NCBI RefSeq assembly: GCF_001424195.1
Contig: NZ_LMOO01000001.1
Coordinates: 1,469,383-1,533,382, forward strand
Source of the DNA: Cellulomonas sp. Leaf334
GTDB taxonomy: Bacteria; Actinomycetota; Actinomycetes; Actinomycetales; Cellulomonadaceae
Length of the DNA stretch: 64,000 bases
Direction: 5' to 3'
Translations under genes and position numbers: made by a program
Shown here: positions 22,864-31,039 of the stretch, piece after piece
How the letters are laid out: each line of letters starts with the position of its first letter
Numbering within the stretch: the stretch's first letter is position 1
Notes under the pieces: model-generated
Seen by the model: only the letters and a program-made list of their open reading frames with translations
The model's database searches: none
Told to the model about the DNA's origin: nothing

Positions 22864-24969
22864 TCAGCCGCGCAGCGCGAGCGCGAACGGCAGCACCGCC
22901 GACGCCCCCGCCAGCCGCACCTCACGCGCCGCGACGGTCATCGTCCAGCGGCTGTCCACCAGGTCGTCGACGAGCAGCACCGGTCCGCCCGGGAGCGCCA
23001 GGCCGGACGCGTCCAGACGTCCCCAGACGCCCGCGAGACGGAACGCGCTGTTCCCGCCCGGCCCGCCGGCGGGGCCGCCGTCGCGAGGCGTGAGGGCACC
23101 CGCGTAGGGCAGCCGGCCAATCTCCGCGAGCCCGCGGGCCAGGGAGTCGACCAGCAGCGGGTGACGCCGCGACGGCAGCGCGACGACGGCGGTCGGCCGC
23201 TCGTCCCACCCCCACTCCGCCAGCACCCGCACGCAGCCCTGGAGCATCGCGGGGCTGATCGGGGCGTCGGCCGCACCGGCTGCGAAGACGTCGCGCAGGG
23301 CGGTCCCCCAGCCCAGGTCGGTCAGCCGCGCGAGAGCCCGGCCCTCGACGGCCCGCTCCCCCTCGCCGATCTTGCCGCGCACCGGCAGGCCGAGCCGGTC
23401 GGCACCGACGGGCCACTGTGCTCGCGGTTCGATCGGCACCCCGACCCGGTCCAGCGACCGCTCCGCCGACGCTGCCGCGCCCTCGGCGATGCCCTCCGGG
23501 TACCAGGCGCCCGTGCACGAGTCGCAGCGCCCGCACGGGGCGGCCGTCTCGTCGTCGAGGCTGCGCTGCAGGAACTCCATCCGGCAGCCGTCCGTCCGCT
23601 CGTACTCGAGCATGTGCTCCTGCTCGGCCTGACGGGCCGCCGCGATGCGCGCGTACCGCTCGGCGTCGTAGGTCCACGGCTGCCCGGTGGACACCCACCC
23701 GCCCTGGACGCGACGGACGGCGCCGTCGACGTCGAGCACCTTGAGGAGCAGCTCCAGGGGCGTGCGCCGGACGTCGACGCGGGCCTCCAGCGCCGGGGTC
23801 GACAGCGGTCGTTCGGAGAGCTCGGCGATCACGCGCTGTGCCCGGTCCTCGTCGGGCATGGAGGCCGTCGCGAAGTACTGCCAGATGTCCCGGTCCTCGG
23901 GGCCGGGCAGGAGCAGCACGTCGGCGCTCGCCGTCGCGCGGCCGGCACGTCCGACCTGCTGGTAGTACGACACGGGCGACGAGGGCGCCCCGAGGTGCAG
24001 CACGAAGCCGAGGTCGGGCTTGTCGAAGCCCATGCCGAGCGCGCTCGTGGCGACCAGCGCCTTGACGGTGTTGGCCTTCAGCGCCGCCTCCGCGGCCTCG
24101 CGGTCGGCCGGGTCGGTCTGGCCCGTGTACGCGCGCACGTCGTGCCCCGCCTCGCGCAGCAGGCGCGCGGTGTCCTGCGCGGCGGCCACCGTGAGCGTGT
24201 AGATGATGCCGGAACCCGGCAGGTCCCCCAGGTGGCTGAGCAGCCACCCCAGCCGGGCGCGGGCGCTGGGCAGCCGCAGGACGCCGAGACGCAGCGACGC
24301 GCGCGCGAGCGGCCCGCGGATGGTCAGGACGCCGTCCGTGCCGCCGGTGCCCAGCTGCTCCGCGACGTCGGCCACCACCCGGCTGTTCGCCGTGGCCGTC
24401 GTCGCCAGCACCGGGACTCCCGCGGGCATCGTCGCGATGAGGTCGCGCAGGCGGCGGTAGTCCGGGCGGAAGTCGTGACCCCAGTCGCTGATGCAGTGCG
24501 CCTCGTCGACCACCAGCAGGCCGAGGCGCTGGACCAGGGCGGGTAGCTGCTCCTCCCGGAACCTGGGGTTGTTCAGCCGCTCGGGCGAGACGAGCAGCAC
24601 GTCGACCTCGTCCGCGGCGAGCCGCGCCAGCAGCTCGTCCCACTCGTGGGCGTTGGTCGAGTTGATCGCCACCGCACGCACCCCGGCACGCTCCGCGGCG
24701 GCGACCTGGTCCCGCATCAGGGCGAGCAGCGGGGACACCAGCACCGTCGGACCGGCTCCCCGCTCCCGGAGCAGCATCGTCGCGACGAAGTACACCGCCG
24801 ACTTCCCCCACCCGGTGCGCTGCACGACGAGCGCGCGTCGGTGGTCGTCGACGAGCGTCTCGATCGCCTCGAACTGACCGTCGTGGAAGTCGGCGTCGGG
24901 GTTGCCGACGAGGCGTCGCAGGACGGCAAGAGCCGACGCACGGGTGGTACTGCGGGTGGTCTGCTGCAC
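22864..24969 (-). CDS. recQ: RecQ-family DNA helicase with C-terminal phosphoribosyltransferase-like domain
   Basis: A 701-residue SF2 helicase. Walker A (RTGWGKS, 51-57), DEAH (155-158, VVDEAHCISDWGHDFRPDY), motif VI QQVGRAGRA and the RecQ zinc site (CRMEFLQRS, then CGRCDSC) are present. After the zinc region there is no clear HRDC domain. The last part instead has VLLVDDLVDSRWTMT (about 664-678), the PRPP-loop signature of type I phosphoribosyltransferases, within AREVRLAGASAVLPFAL. The GTG at 24969 is used; the upstream ATG at 25041 would run through the tRNA-Tyr terminator. The helicase call is firm; whether the C-terminal domain is enzymatically active is unknown. Confidence 0.92.
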   Translation of the reverse strand: MQQTTRSTTRASALAVLRRLVGNPDADFHDGQFEAIETLVDDHRRALVVQRTGWGKSAVYFVATMLLRERGAGPTVLVSPLLALMRDQVAAAERAGVRAVAINSTNAHEWDELLARLAADEVDVLLVSPERLNNPRFREEQLPALVQRLGLLVVDEAHCISDWGHDFRPDYRRLRDLIATMPAGVPVLATTATANSRVVADVAEQLGTGGTDGVLTIRGPLARASLRLGVLRLPSARARLGWLLSHLGDLPGSGIIYTLTVAAAQDTARLLREAGHDVRAYTGQTDPADREAAEAALKANTVKALVATSALGMGFDKPDLGFVLHLGAPSSPVSYYQQVGRAGRATASADVLLLPGPEDRDIWQYFATASMPDEDRAQRVIAELSERPLSTPALEARVDVRRTPLELLLKVLDVDGAVRRVQGGWVSTGQPWTYDAERYARIAAARQAEQEHMLEYERTDGCRMEFLQRSLDDETAAPCGRCDSCTGAWYPEGIAEGAAASAERSLDRVGVPIEPRAQWPVGADRLGLPVRGKIGEGERAVEGRALARLTDLGWGTALRDVFAAGAADAPISPAMLQGCVRVLAEWGWDERPTAVVALPSRRHPLLVDSLARGLAEIGRLPYAGALTPRDGGPAGGPGGNSAFRLAGVWGRLDASGLALPGGPVLLVDDLVDSRWTMTVAAREVRLAGASAVLPFALALRG

Positions 24970-25004
24970 GCGCCCACCCTGCCAGCCCTCGCCCACACCA
25001 ACGA

Positions 25005-25036
25005 CACGACCCCGGACCGCAGGGTCCGGGGTCGTG
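25005..25036. terminator. Hairpin terminator downstream of tRNA-Tyr
   Basis: A perfect 14-bp stem (25005-25018 with 25023-25036) and 4-base GCAG loop, about 10 bases past the 3' end of tRNA-Tyr. Confidence 0.85.
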
Positions 25037-25045
25037 GTCACAACG

Positions 25046-25127
25046 TGGCGGGTGAGGGATTCGAACCCCCGTAGGCGTTGCCAGCTGATTTACAGTCAGC
25101 CCCCTTTGGCCACTCGGGTAACCCGCC
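25046..25127 (-). tRNA. tRNA-Tyr (anticodon GTA)
   Basis: An 82-base class II tRNA with a long variable arm. GGCGGGT pairs with ACCCGCC, discriminator A, anticodon loop CTGTAAA, T-arm GGGGGTTCGAATCCCTC. CCA is not encoded. A strong terminator follows. Confidence 0.94.
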
Positions 25128-25269
25128 GGGGATGCCCGCCGAACGAGCCGACGCCTCAGGGGCGAACGCGCGTGCAGCGTGCGGGTGGAAGGATAGCAAC
25201 ACCCGGGCGGTGCTAGCGAAACGCCCCAGCGACCAGTCCCACGGAACCGTGGGCAGCAGGAGGAGAGCC

Positions 25270-25776
25270 ATGGCGAGCGAAGCCTCGTTCGACGTCGTCA
25301 GCAAGGTCGACCGCCAGGAGGTGGACAACGCGCTCAACCAGGCCGGCAAGGAGATCGCCCAGCGGTACGACTTCAAGGGCGTGGGCGCGTCGATCGCGTG
25401 GAGCGGCGAGAAGATCCTGATGATCGCCAACTCGTCCGAGCGCGTGCTCGCGGTCCTCGACGTGTTCCAGACCAAGCTGATCCGCCGCGGCATCTCGCTG
25501 AAGTCGCTGGACACCGGCGGTGACGACGGCCCCGAGCCGAAGCCGTCCGGCAAGGAGTACCGCCTCGAGGCCCTCATCAAGGAGGGCCTGAGCAGCGAGA
25601 CCGCCAAGAAGGTGGCCAAGATCATCCGCGACGAGGGGCCCAAGGGCATCAAGACGCAGATCCAGGGCGACGAGCTGCGCGTGACCGGCAAGAGCCGCGA
25701 CGACCTGCAGACGGTCATCGCGCTGCTCAAGGGCGCCGACGTCGACGCCGACCTGCAGTTCACCAACTACCGCTGA
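25270..25776 (+). CDS. yajQ: YajQ family cyclic di-GMP/nucleotide-binding protein
   Basis: A 168-residue protein covering the whole YajQ family: [37 protein letters not shown], the middle KTLIRRG-like [12 protein letters not shown], and [20 protein letters not shown] with [16 protein letters not shown]. Two ferredoxin-like subdomains are expected. Homologues bind c-di-GMP and act with transcription factors in Xanthomonas; the role in actinobacteria is not established. The ATG at 25270 follows AGGAGGAGAG. A small CCCACGG/CCGTGGG hairpin lies in its leader. Confidence 0.95.
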   Translation: MASEASFDVVSKVDRQEVDNALNQAGKEIAQRYDFKGVGASIAWSGEKILMIANSSERVLAVLDVFQTKLIRRGISLKSLDTGGDDGPEPKPSGKEYRLEALIKEGLSSETAKKVAKIIRDEGPKGIKTQIQGDELRVTGKSRDDLQTVIALLKGADVDADLQFTNYR

Positions 25777-25789
25777 GCCGTCCGGCGAC

Positions 25790-26674
25790 TCAGTAGCGCG
25801 AGATGCCGTCCTGCGGGCCCGCCTGGGCCTGCAGGCGGGCGATGCGGTCGGCCATGGGCGGGTGCGTCGAGAAGAGGCGGGCCAGGCCGGCGCCGCGGAA
25901 CGGGTTCGCGATCATCAGGTGCGACACGTCCACCAGCTCGCGGTCCTGCGGGAGCGGACGCGCCCTGGTGCCCTGCTCGAGCTTGCGCAGCGCGGACGCC
26001 AGCGCGAGCGGGTCGCCGGTCAGCCGGGCGCCGTCCTCGTCGGCGTCGAACTCGCGCGTGCGGGTGATCGCGAGCTGGATCATCATCGCGGCCAGCGGCG
26101 CGAGGATGGCCAGCAGCAGGCCGGCGATGGGGTTGCCGCCGCGGTCACGGTCGCTGCCGCCCCCGAAGAAGAGCGCGAACTGCGCGAGCGACGTGATCAC
26201 GCCGGCGACCGCAGCGGCCACCGAGGACGTGAGGATGTCCCGGTTGTAGACGTGCATGAGCTCGTGGCCGAGGACACCGCGCAGCTCGCGCTCGTCGAGG
26301 ATCTGCAGGATGCCCTCGGTGCAGCAGACCGCGGCGTTCTTCGGGTTGCGGCCCGTCGCGAAGGCGTTGGGTGCGACCGTCGGCGAGACGTAGAGCCGCG
26401 GCATGGGCTGGCGCGCGGCGGTGGAGAGCTCGCGCACGATGCGGTACATCGCCGGCTGCTCGATCTCGCTGACCGGGCGGGCCTTCATCGCGCGGATCGC
26501 GATCTTGTCGGAGTTCCAGTAGCTGTACGCCGTCGCGACGAGGCCGATCGCCGTGAACAGCAGCAGGAACCTCGGGCTACCGCGGCCGAGCAACCAGCCG
26601 ATGCCGAGCAGGACGGCCCACATCACGCCGAACAGCGCTGCCGTCTTCAAGCCGTTGTAGTGCCGGTGACCCAT
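25790..26674 (-). CDS. htpX: HtpX-family membrane zinc metalloprotease
   Basis: A 294-residue M48 protease. Two N-terminal spans (about 12-30 and 35-52) are followed by the zinc motif HELMH (137-141), two more hydrophobic segments (about 150-170, 183-203) and the third ligand Glu208 in RTREFDADEDG. Other family segments are PRLYVSPTVAPNAFATGRNP and FSTHPPMADRI. It degrades damaged membrane proteins and is often stress-induced. The upstream region carries a GGAAC-N18-GTT arrangement reminiscent of an ECF sigma promoter. The ATG at 26674 matches the family start; the longer open frame upstream is not used. Confidence 0.95.
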   Translation of the reverse strand: MGHRHYNGLKTAALFGVMWAVLLGIGWLLGRGSPRFLLLFTAIGLVATAYSYWNSDKIAIRAMKARPVSEIEQPAMYRIVRELSTAARQPMPRLYVSPTVAPNAFATGRNPKNAAVCCTEGILQILDERELRGVLGHELMHVYNRDILTSSVAAAVAGVITSLAQFALFFGGGSDRDRGGNPIAGLLLAILAPLAAMMIQLAITRTREFDADEDGARLTGDPLALASALRKLEQGTRARPLPQDRELVDVSHLMIANPFRGAGLARLFSTHPPMADRIARLQAQAGPQDGISRY

Positions 26675-26707
26675 GGGTGCTCTCTCTCGTGACTCCTGTG
26701 CACCGGT

Positions 26708-26735
26708 GGAACGCTCGCGGTCGCGCACCGGTTCC
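26708..26735. promoter_or_regulatory. Possible ECF-type promoter, symmetric on both strands
   Basis: GGAAC (26708-26712) and GTTCC (26731-26735) form an inverted pair 18 bases apart. Read on either strand this gives GGAAC-N18-GTT, close to SigH/SigR/SigE-type promoters, in the gap between htpX (minus) and the lipoprotein gene (plus). GCACCGGT also occurs twice here. Such short motifs can arise by chance. Confidence 0.35.
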
Positions 26736-26780
26736 CTCGTATCCTGACCCCCACGCCACCCCGAGACCCCGGAGCACGCC

Positions 26781-27620
26781 GTGCGCAGAGCCCGCTGGAC
26801 CACCCTCGCCGCCCTTGCCGCCCTCGCCCTCGCCGCCTGCGCACCGACCGACGACGCCGGCACGTCCGACGACGCGACGGACGGCTCGCTGCCCACCGTC
26901 ACGGACGGCGTCCTGACGATCGCCACCTCCGACCCCGCCTACGAGCCCTGGGTGGTCGACAGCGACCCGACGAACGGGGAGGGCTTCGAGTCCGCCGTGG
27001 CGTACGCGGTGGCCGACCAGCTGGGCTTCGACAAGGACCACGTCGAGTGGACCGTCGCCAGCTTCGACCAGATCATCGCGCCGGGCGCCAAGGACTTCGA
27101 CTTCGCGATCAACCAGGTGTCGATCAGCGACGAGCGCAAGGCCAACCTGGACTTCTCGTCGCCCTACTACACGACCTCGCAGGCAGTCGTCACGCTCGAG
27201 GGGTCGGCCGGTGCGGCAGCGACGACGCTCGCCGACCTGAAGGCCCTGAAGATCGGCGCGATGGTGGGCACGACGAGCCTCACCGCCGCCCAGGAGACCA
27301 TCGACCCGACCACCCCGGTGTCGCCGTTCAACGACAACGACCAGGTCAAGCAGGCCCTGACCGCCGGGCTGGTCGACGCGATCGTCGTCGACCTGCCTAC
27401 CGCGCTGTACATCACCGCGGCGGAGCTCGACGGCGGGATCCTGCTGGGCCAGCTGCCGGACAGCGCCGGCGGCGACCAGTTCGGGCTCGTGCTGGACAAG
27501 GGCAGCGCCCTGACCGCCGCAGTCAGCGACGCGGTCGACGCCCTGAGCGAGGACGGCACCCTCGGCGACCTCGAGGCGGAGTGGCTCACCGACGCCGCGG
27601 GTGCACCGGTCCTCCAGTGA
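26781..27620 (+). CDS. Amino acid ABC transporter substrate-binding lipoprotein
   Basis: A 279-residue family 3 solute-binding protein. The GTG start gives RRARWTTLAALAALALAAC with lipobox Cys20. The mature protein has FESAVAYAVADQLGF, FDFAINQVSISDERK, FSSPYYTTSQAVVTL, LKIGAMVGTTSLTAAQ and QFGLVLDKGSALTAAVSDAV, all typical of polar amino acid binders. It is the first of three coupled genes forming one importer. The ligand (Glu, Gln, His, Arg or another) cannot be read from the sequence. TATCCT (about 26740) may be its -10. Confidence 0.94.
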   Translation: MRRARWTTLAALAALALAACAPTDDAGTSDDATDGSLPTVTDGVLTIATSDPAYEPWVVDSDPTNGEGFESAVAYAVADQLGFDKDHVEWTVASFDQIIAPGAKDFDFAINQVSISDERKANLDFSSPYYTTSQAVVTLEGSAGAAATTLADLKALKIGAMVGTTSLTAAQETIDPTTPVSPFNDNDQVKQALTAGLVDAIVVDLPTALYITAAELDGGILLGQLPDSAGGDQFGLVLDKGSALTAAVSDAVDALSEDGTLGDLEAEWLTDAAGAPVLQ

Positions 27621-28483
27621 GCTGGGTGCCCTCCGAGCGCCAGCAGGAGCGGGACGCCTACCGCCGCAGCCGCGCCCAGCGGTCGACCGCGGTGGCCGTC
27701 GTCTCGACGGTCGCGCTCGTCGCCGTCGCCGTCCTCGCGCTCACGTCCTCCCCCGGGTGGCCGCGGGTCAAGGCGTCGTTCTTCGACTGGGAGGTCGCCC
27801 AGGAGTCGTTCCCCGCGATCCTCCAGGGCCTCTGGCTGAACATCCGGGTCATGGCCGTCAGTGCGGTCCTCATCGTGATCGTCGCGATGGGCCTCGCGCT
27901 CGCCCGCACCCTGCGCGGGCCGGTGTTCTTCCCCGTCCGGGCGCTGGCCACCGGGTACGTCGACGTGTTCCGCGGCCTGCCCCTGATCCTCGTCCTCCTG
28001 CTCGTCGGGTTCGGGCTGCCGGGCCTGCGCCTGCAGGGCGTCCCGACGTCGGCCGTCGCGCTCGGCACGCTCGCGCTCGTGCTCACCTACTCCGCGTACG
28101 TCGCGGAGGTGTTCCGCGCCGGCATCGAGTCCGTGCACCCGTCCCAGGTCGCCGCCGCCCGCTCGCTCGGGCTGACCCGCGCGCAGGCGATGCGGCACGT
28201 GGTGCTCCCCCAGGCGGTCCGGCGCGTCGTCCCGCCGCTCCTGAACGACCTGGTCGCCCTGTCGAAGGACTCCGGGCTCATCTCGATCCTCGGGGCCATC
28301 GACGCCGTCCGTGCCGCCCAGATCGAGACCGCGCGCTACGCCAACTTCACGCCCTACGTCGTCGCCGGGGTGCTGTTCGTCGCGCTGACCATCCCCCTGA
28401 CGCGGTTCACCGACGTGCTCGCACGACGTTCCGGCTGGGTCGGGGCCCAGAGCACGCTCGCCGGCGGCGGGGCGCTGCGATGA
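27617..28483 (+). CDS. Amino acid ABC transporter permease
   Basis: A 288-residue permease of the His/Glu/Gln type with about five to six spans (ATAVVSTVALVAVAVLAL-like TM1, VMAVSAVLIVIVAMGLALA, GLPLILVLLLVGFGLPGL). The EAA loop that contacts the ATPase is EVFRAGIESVHPSQVAAARS. The GTG at 27617 overlaps the upstream stop (GTGA); a second in-frame GTG at 27626 is an alternative. A single permease gene implies a homodimeric channel. Confidence 0.93.
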   Translation: MSWVPSERQQERDAYRRSRAQRSTAVAVVSTVALVAVAVLALTSSPGWPRVKASFFDWEVAQESFPAILQGLWLNIRVMAVSAVLIVIVAMGLALARTLRGPVFFPVRALATGYVDVFRGLPLILVLLLVGFGLPGLRLQGVPTSAVALGTLALVLTYSAYVAEVFRAGIESVHPSQVAAARSLGLTRAQAMRHVVLPQAVRRVVPPLLNDLVALSKDSGLISILGAIDAVRAAQIETARYANFTPYVVAGVLFVALTIPLTRFTDVLARRSGWVGAQSTLAGGGALR

Positions 28484-29268
28484 GCCCGGGACGCCTGAAG
28501 GACCCGAGCCTGCGGCACCCCCCGAGCCTCGGACGCCCGTTGCTGTCCGTGCGCGGGGTCCGCAAGGCGTTCGGTGACCACGTCGTGCTCGACGACCTCT
28601 CCCTCGACGTCCACGCGCACCAGGTCGTCGTGCTCATCGGTGCCTCCGGCTCGGGCAAGTCCACCCTGCTGCGGTGCATCGACCTGCTCGAGGACGTCGA
28701 CGACGGCGTGATCGAGCTGGAGGGGCAGGACATCACCGACCCGCGCCTGGACGCCAACGCCGTGCGCGCCCGGATCGGCATGGTGTTCCAGGCCTACAAC
28801 CTGTTCCCGCACCTGCGCGTGATCGACAACGTGACCCTCGCGCCGCGGCTGGTGCACAAGACGTCGCCCGAGCAGGCGCGGGCCGACGCGCTGGCCGTGC
28901 TGGAACGCGTCGGCCTGGCCGCCAAGGCGCAGGCCTTCCCCGACGAGCTGTCCGGCGGTCAGCAGCAACGCGTCGCGATCGCCCGCGCCCTCGTCGCCAA
29001 GCCCGCCGTCATGCTGCTCGACGAGGTGACCAGCGCGCTCGACCCCGAGCTCGTCGGCGAGGTGCTCTCGCTCCTGACCGAGCTCAAGCAGACCGGGCTG
29101 ACCATGGTCGTCGCGACCCACGAGATGGGCTTCGCCCGTGAGGTCGCCGACGAGGTCTGCTTCCTGCACGAAGGTCGGGTCCACGAGCGCGGCACGCCCG
29201 CACAGGTGCTGGAGAACCCCCGCCAGGAGCGCACGCGCGAGTTCCTGCGCCGCATCACGGGCCCGTAA
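28480..29268 (+). CDS. Amino acid ABC transporter ATP-binding protein
   Basis: A 262-residue ATPase of the GlnQ/HisP type. Walker A GASGSGKSTLLRC, Q-loop MVFQAYNLFPHL, signature LSGGQQQRVAIARAL, Walker B VMLLDEVTSALDPEL and the switch His in VATHEMGFAREVADEV are all intact. It overlaps the permease stop (ATGA). The first 20 residues are a Pro/Leu-rich extension. A twin-hairpin repeat follows the stop. Confidence 0.95.
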   Translation: MSPGRLKDPSLRHPPSLGRPLLSVRGVRKAFGDHVVLDDLSLDVHAHQVVVLIGASGSGKSTLLRCIDLLEDVDDGVIELEGQDITDPRLDANAVRARIGMVFQAYNLFPHLRVIDNVTLAPRLVHKTSPEQARADALAVLERVGLAAKAQAFPDELSGGQQQRVAIARALVAKPAVMLLDEVTSALDPELVGEVLSLLTELKQTGLTMVVATHEMGFAREVADEVCFLHEGRVHERGTPAQVLENPRQERTREFLRRITGP

Positions 29269-29274
29269 GCACCG

Positions 29275-29317
29275 ACGTCCGAGGAAGTGAGCGCTGGAGC
29301 AACCACTTCCTCGGACG
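29275..29317. repeat. Palindromic repeat copy 1
   Basis: A perfect 14-bp stem (29276-29289 with 29304-29317). The 20-base unit ACGTCCGAGGAAGTGAGCGC (29275-29294) recurs at 29338-29357. It lies just after the ABC importer operon and could terminate it. Confidence 0.8.
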
Positions 29318-29334
29318 CACCAGTTCCGGGAACA

Positions 29335-29384
29335 GCAACGTCCGAGGAAGTGAGCGCCAGAGCGGCCGCTTCCTCGGACGTTGC
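29335..29384. repeat. Palindromic repeat copy 2
   Basis: A perfect 16-bp stem (29335-29350 with 29369-29384) built on the same unit as copy 1. Placed between convergent genes, it probably acts as a terminator for fprA on the minus strand. Two near-identical hairpins in tandem suggest a dispersed genomic repeat rather than an ordinary terminator. Confidence 0.8.
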
Positions 29385-29392
29385 GGGTGGTG

Positions 29393-30766
29393 CTAGGAGC
29401 GGCCGAGCGAGATCGACACCATCTCGTCGCGCGGGACCAGCTTCACGCGCTCGCGGCCGTGCGGCTCGCCCAGCGAGCGCTCGTAGGCGTCGAGGAGCTC
29501 CCAGCCCTGCCAGGTGATGACGTCGACGCCGCGGCCGTGCAGGAACTCGGTGACGGCCTCGGGGTCACGGTCGGTGGCGGTGTAGAACGCCTCGCCGCCC
29601 GCGGCCACGTCCTCGCCGAGGTGCCGGATGGTCTCCGACGCGTCCGACTTGGTGTGGCCGATGAGGCCGACGGGACCGCGCTTGATCCAGCCGGTCGCGT
29701 AGACGCCCGGCAGCTGGTCGCCGTCGACGTCGACCACGCGGCCCTCGCGGTTCGGGATCACGCCCGCCACGTCGTCGAACGGGATGTCCACCAGCGGCGA
29801 GCCGAAGTAGCCGACCGCGCGGTAGACGGCCTGCACGGGCCAGTCGTGCGTCTGGCCGGTGCCCGTGACGTTGCCGTCGCCGTTCAGCGCGGTGCGCTCC
29901 GTGCGGACGCCGACGACGCGCCCGTCCTCGCCGAGGATCTCGACCGGCTTGTGCAGGAAGTGCAGGTGGATGCGTCGGCTCGCGGTGTTCTCCTCCGGCT
30001 CCTTCAGCGTCCAGTCCGTGAGGGTCTTGACGACCTGCTTGGTCTGGTTGGACGAGTGGATGGCCGCCATCGACCCCTCGTCGAAGTCGAAGTCCTCCGG
30101 GTAGACGATGACGTCGACGTCCGGGACGTGACCCAGCTCGCGCAGCTCCAGCGGGGAGAACTTGACCTGGGCGGGGCCGCGGCGCGCGAACAGGTGCACG
30201 TCGGTGACCGGCGACGCCTTGAGGAGGTCGTACACGTTGGCGGGGACCTCGGTGGGCAGCAGGTCGTCGGCGTGCTTGGCCAGGATGCGGGCCACGTCGA
30301 GCGCGACGTTGCCGGCGCCGAGGACGGCGACGTGCTGGGCGTCCAGCGGCCACGTGCGCGGGACGTCCGGGTGCCCGTCGTACCAGGACACGAAGTCGGC
30401 GGCGCCGTACGAGCCCTCGAGGTCGATGCCCGGCACCGGCAGGGCGGCGTCGCGGATGGAGCCCGTCGAGAAGATGACGGCGTCGTAGAACTGGCGCAGG
30501 TCGTCCAGCTTGAGGTCCGTGCCGTAGTCGACGTTGGCCAGCAGGCGGATGTCGCCGCGCTCGAGGACCTTCTGCAGGGCCACGATGATCTGCTTGATGC
30601 GCGGGTGGTCCGGCGCGACGCCGTAACGCACGAGGCCGAACGGCGCGGGCAGGCGCTCGAAGAGGTCGATGCTGACGTCGAGGTCGGTCTTCGACAGGAT
30701 GTCGGCGGCGTAGATGCCGGCCGGGCCTGCGCCGACGACGGCCACTCGCAGAGTCGGGGTGCTCAC
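29393..30766 (-). CDS. fprA: Ferredoxin/adrenodoxin-type NADP reductase
   Basis: A 457-residue FAD/NADP enzyme of the adrenodoxin reductase family. The FAD-binding VAVVGAGPAGIYAADIL starts at residue 8, then FERLPAPFGLVRYGVAPDHP, the NADP-binding HVAVLGAGNVALDVARILA, LFARRGPAQVKFSPLELREL and the C-terminal GWIKRGPVGLIGHTKSDA. It moves electrons between NADPH and ferredoxin, for example for cytochrome P450s or isoprenoid enzymes. The GTG at 30766 places the FAD motif at the normal position; the 64 residues that could be added upstream are not conserved. A TACACT -10-like element lies at 30867-30872 (minus). Confidence 0.95.
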   Translation of the reverse strand: MSTPTLRVAVVGAGPAGIYAADILSKTDLDVSIDLFERLPAPFGLVRYGVAPDHPRIKQIIVALQKVLERGDIRLLANVDYGTDLKLDDLRQFYDAVIFSTGSIRDAALPVPGIDLEGSYGAADFVSWYDGHPDVPRTWPLDAQHVAVLGAGNVALDVARILAKHADDLLPTEVPANVYDLLKASPVTDVHLFARRGPAQVKFSPLELRELGHVPDVDVIVYPEDFDFDEGSMAAIHSSNQTKQVVKTLTDWTLKEPEENTASRRIHLHFLHKPVEILGEDGRVVGVRTERTALNGDGNVTGTGQTHDWPVQAVYRAVGYFGSPLVDIPFDDVAGVIPNREGRVVDVDGDQLPGVYATGWIKRGPVGLIGHTKSDASETIRHLGEDVAAGGEAFYTATDRDPEAVTEFLHGRGVDVITWQGWELLDAYERSLGEPHGRERVKLVPRDEMVSISLGRS

Positions 30767-30989
30767 GGGACGCGGGTGCCTTCCGATCAGGGGAGCCCTG
30801 CGGGGAGGTGCGTCAGGCCGGGTGCGTGCACGACCGACGGCACCGTGCAGGACTGTGCTCAGGGCCAGTGTAGGACCGGTGGTGAGGCGACCCTTGCTTG
30901 CGCGCCAGCATCTGGACACCCGTGAGACGGCGGGAGGGGTGGCGCCGCACACCTCCACGCGCTCGACGCCACCCCCGTTCGCGGGGTCC

Positions 30990-31021
30990 CGGTGCCGCCC
31001 GCCCCGGTTCGGACGGCACCG
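30990..31021 (-). terminator. Hairpin terminator after the amylase gene
   Basis: Arms 30990-31001 and 31010-31021 form a 12-bp stem with one mismatch around an 8-base loop, just past the amylase stop on the minus strand. The rest of the 30767-31039 gap is the leader of fprA and shows nothing else clear. Confidence 0.6.
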
Positions 31022-31039
31022 TGCTCATGCAAGAACCTC

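Noticed and set aside
24970-25041. Upstream ATG for recQ
   Set aside because: The extension runs through the perfect hairpin that terminates tRNA-Tyr and has no homology.
29275-29384. CRISPR-like repeats
   Set aside because: Only two copies, each internally palindromic with diverged loops, no spacers of constant length and no cas genes.
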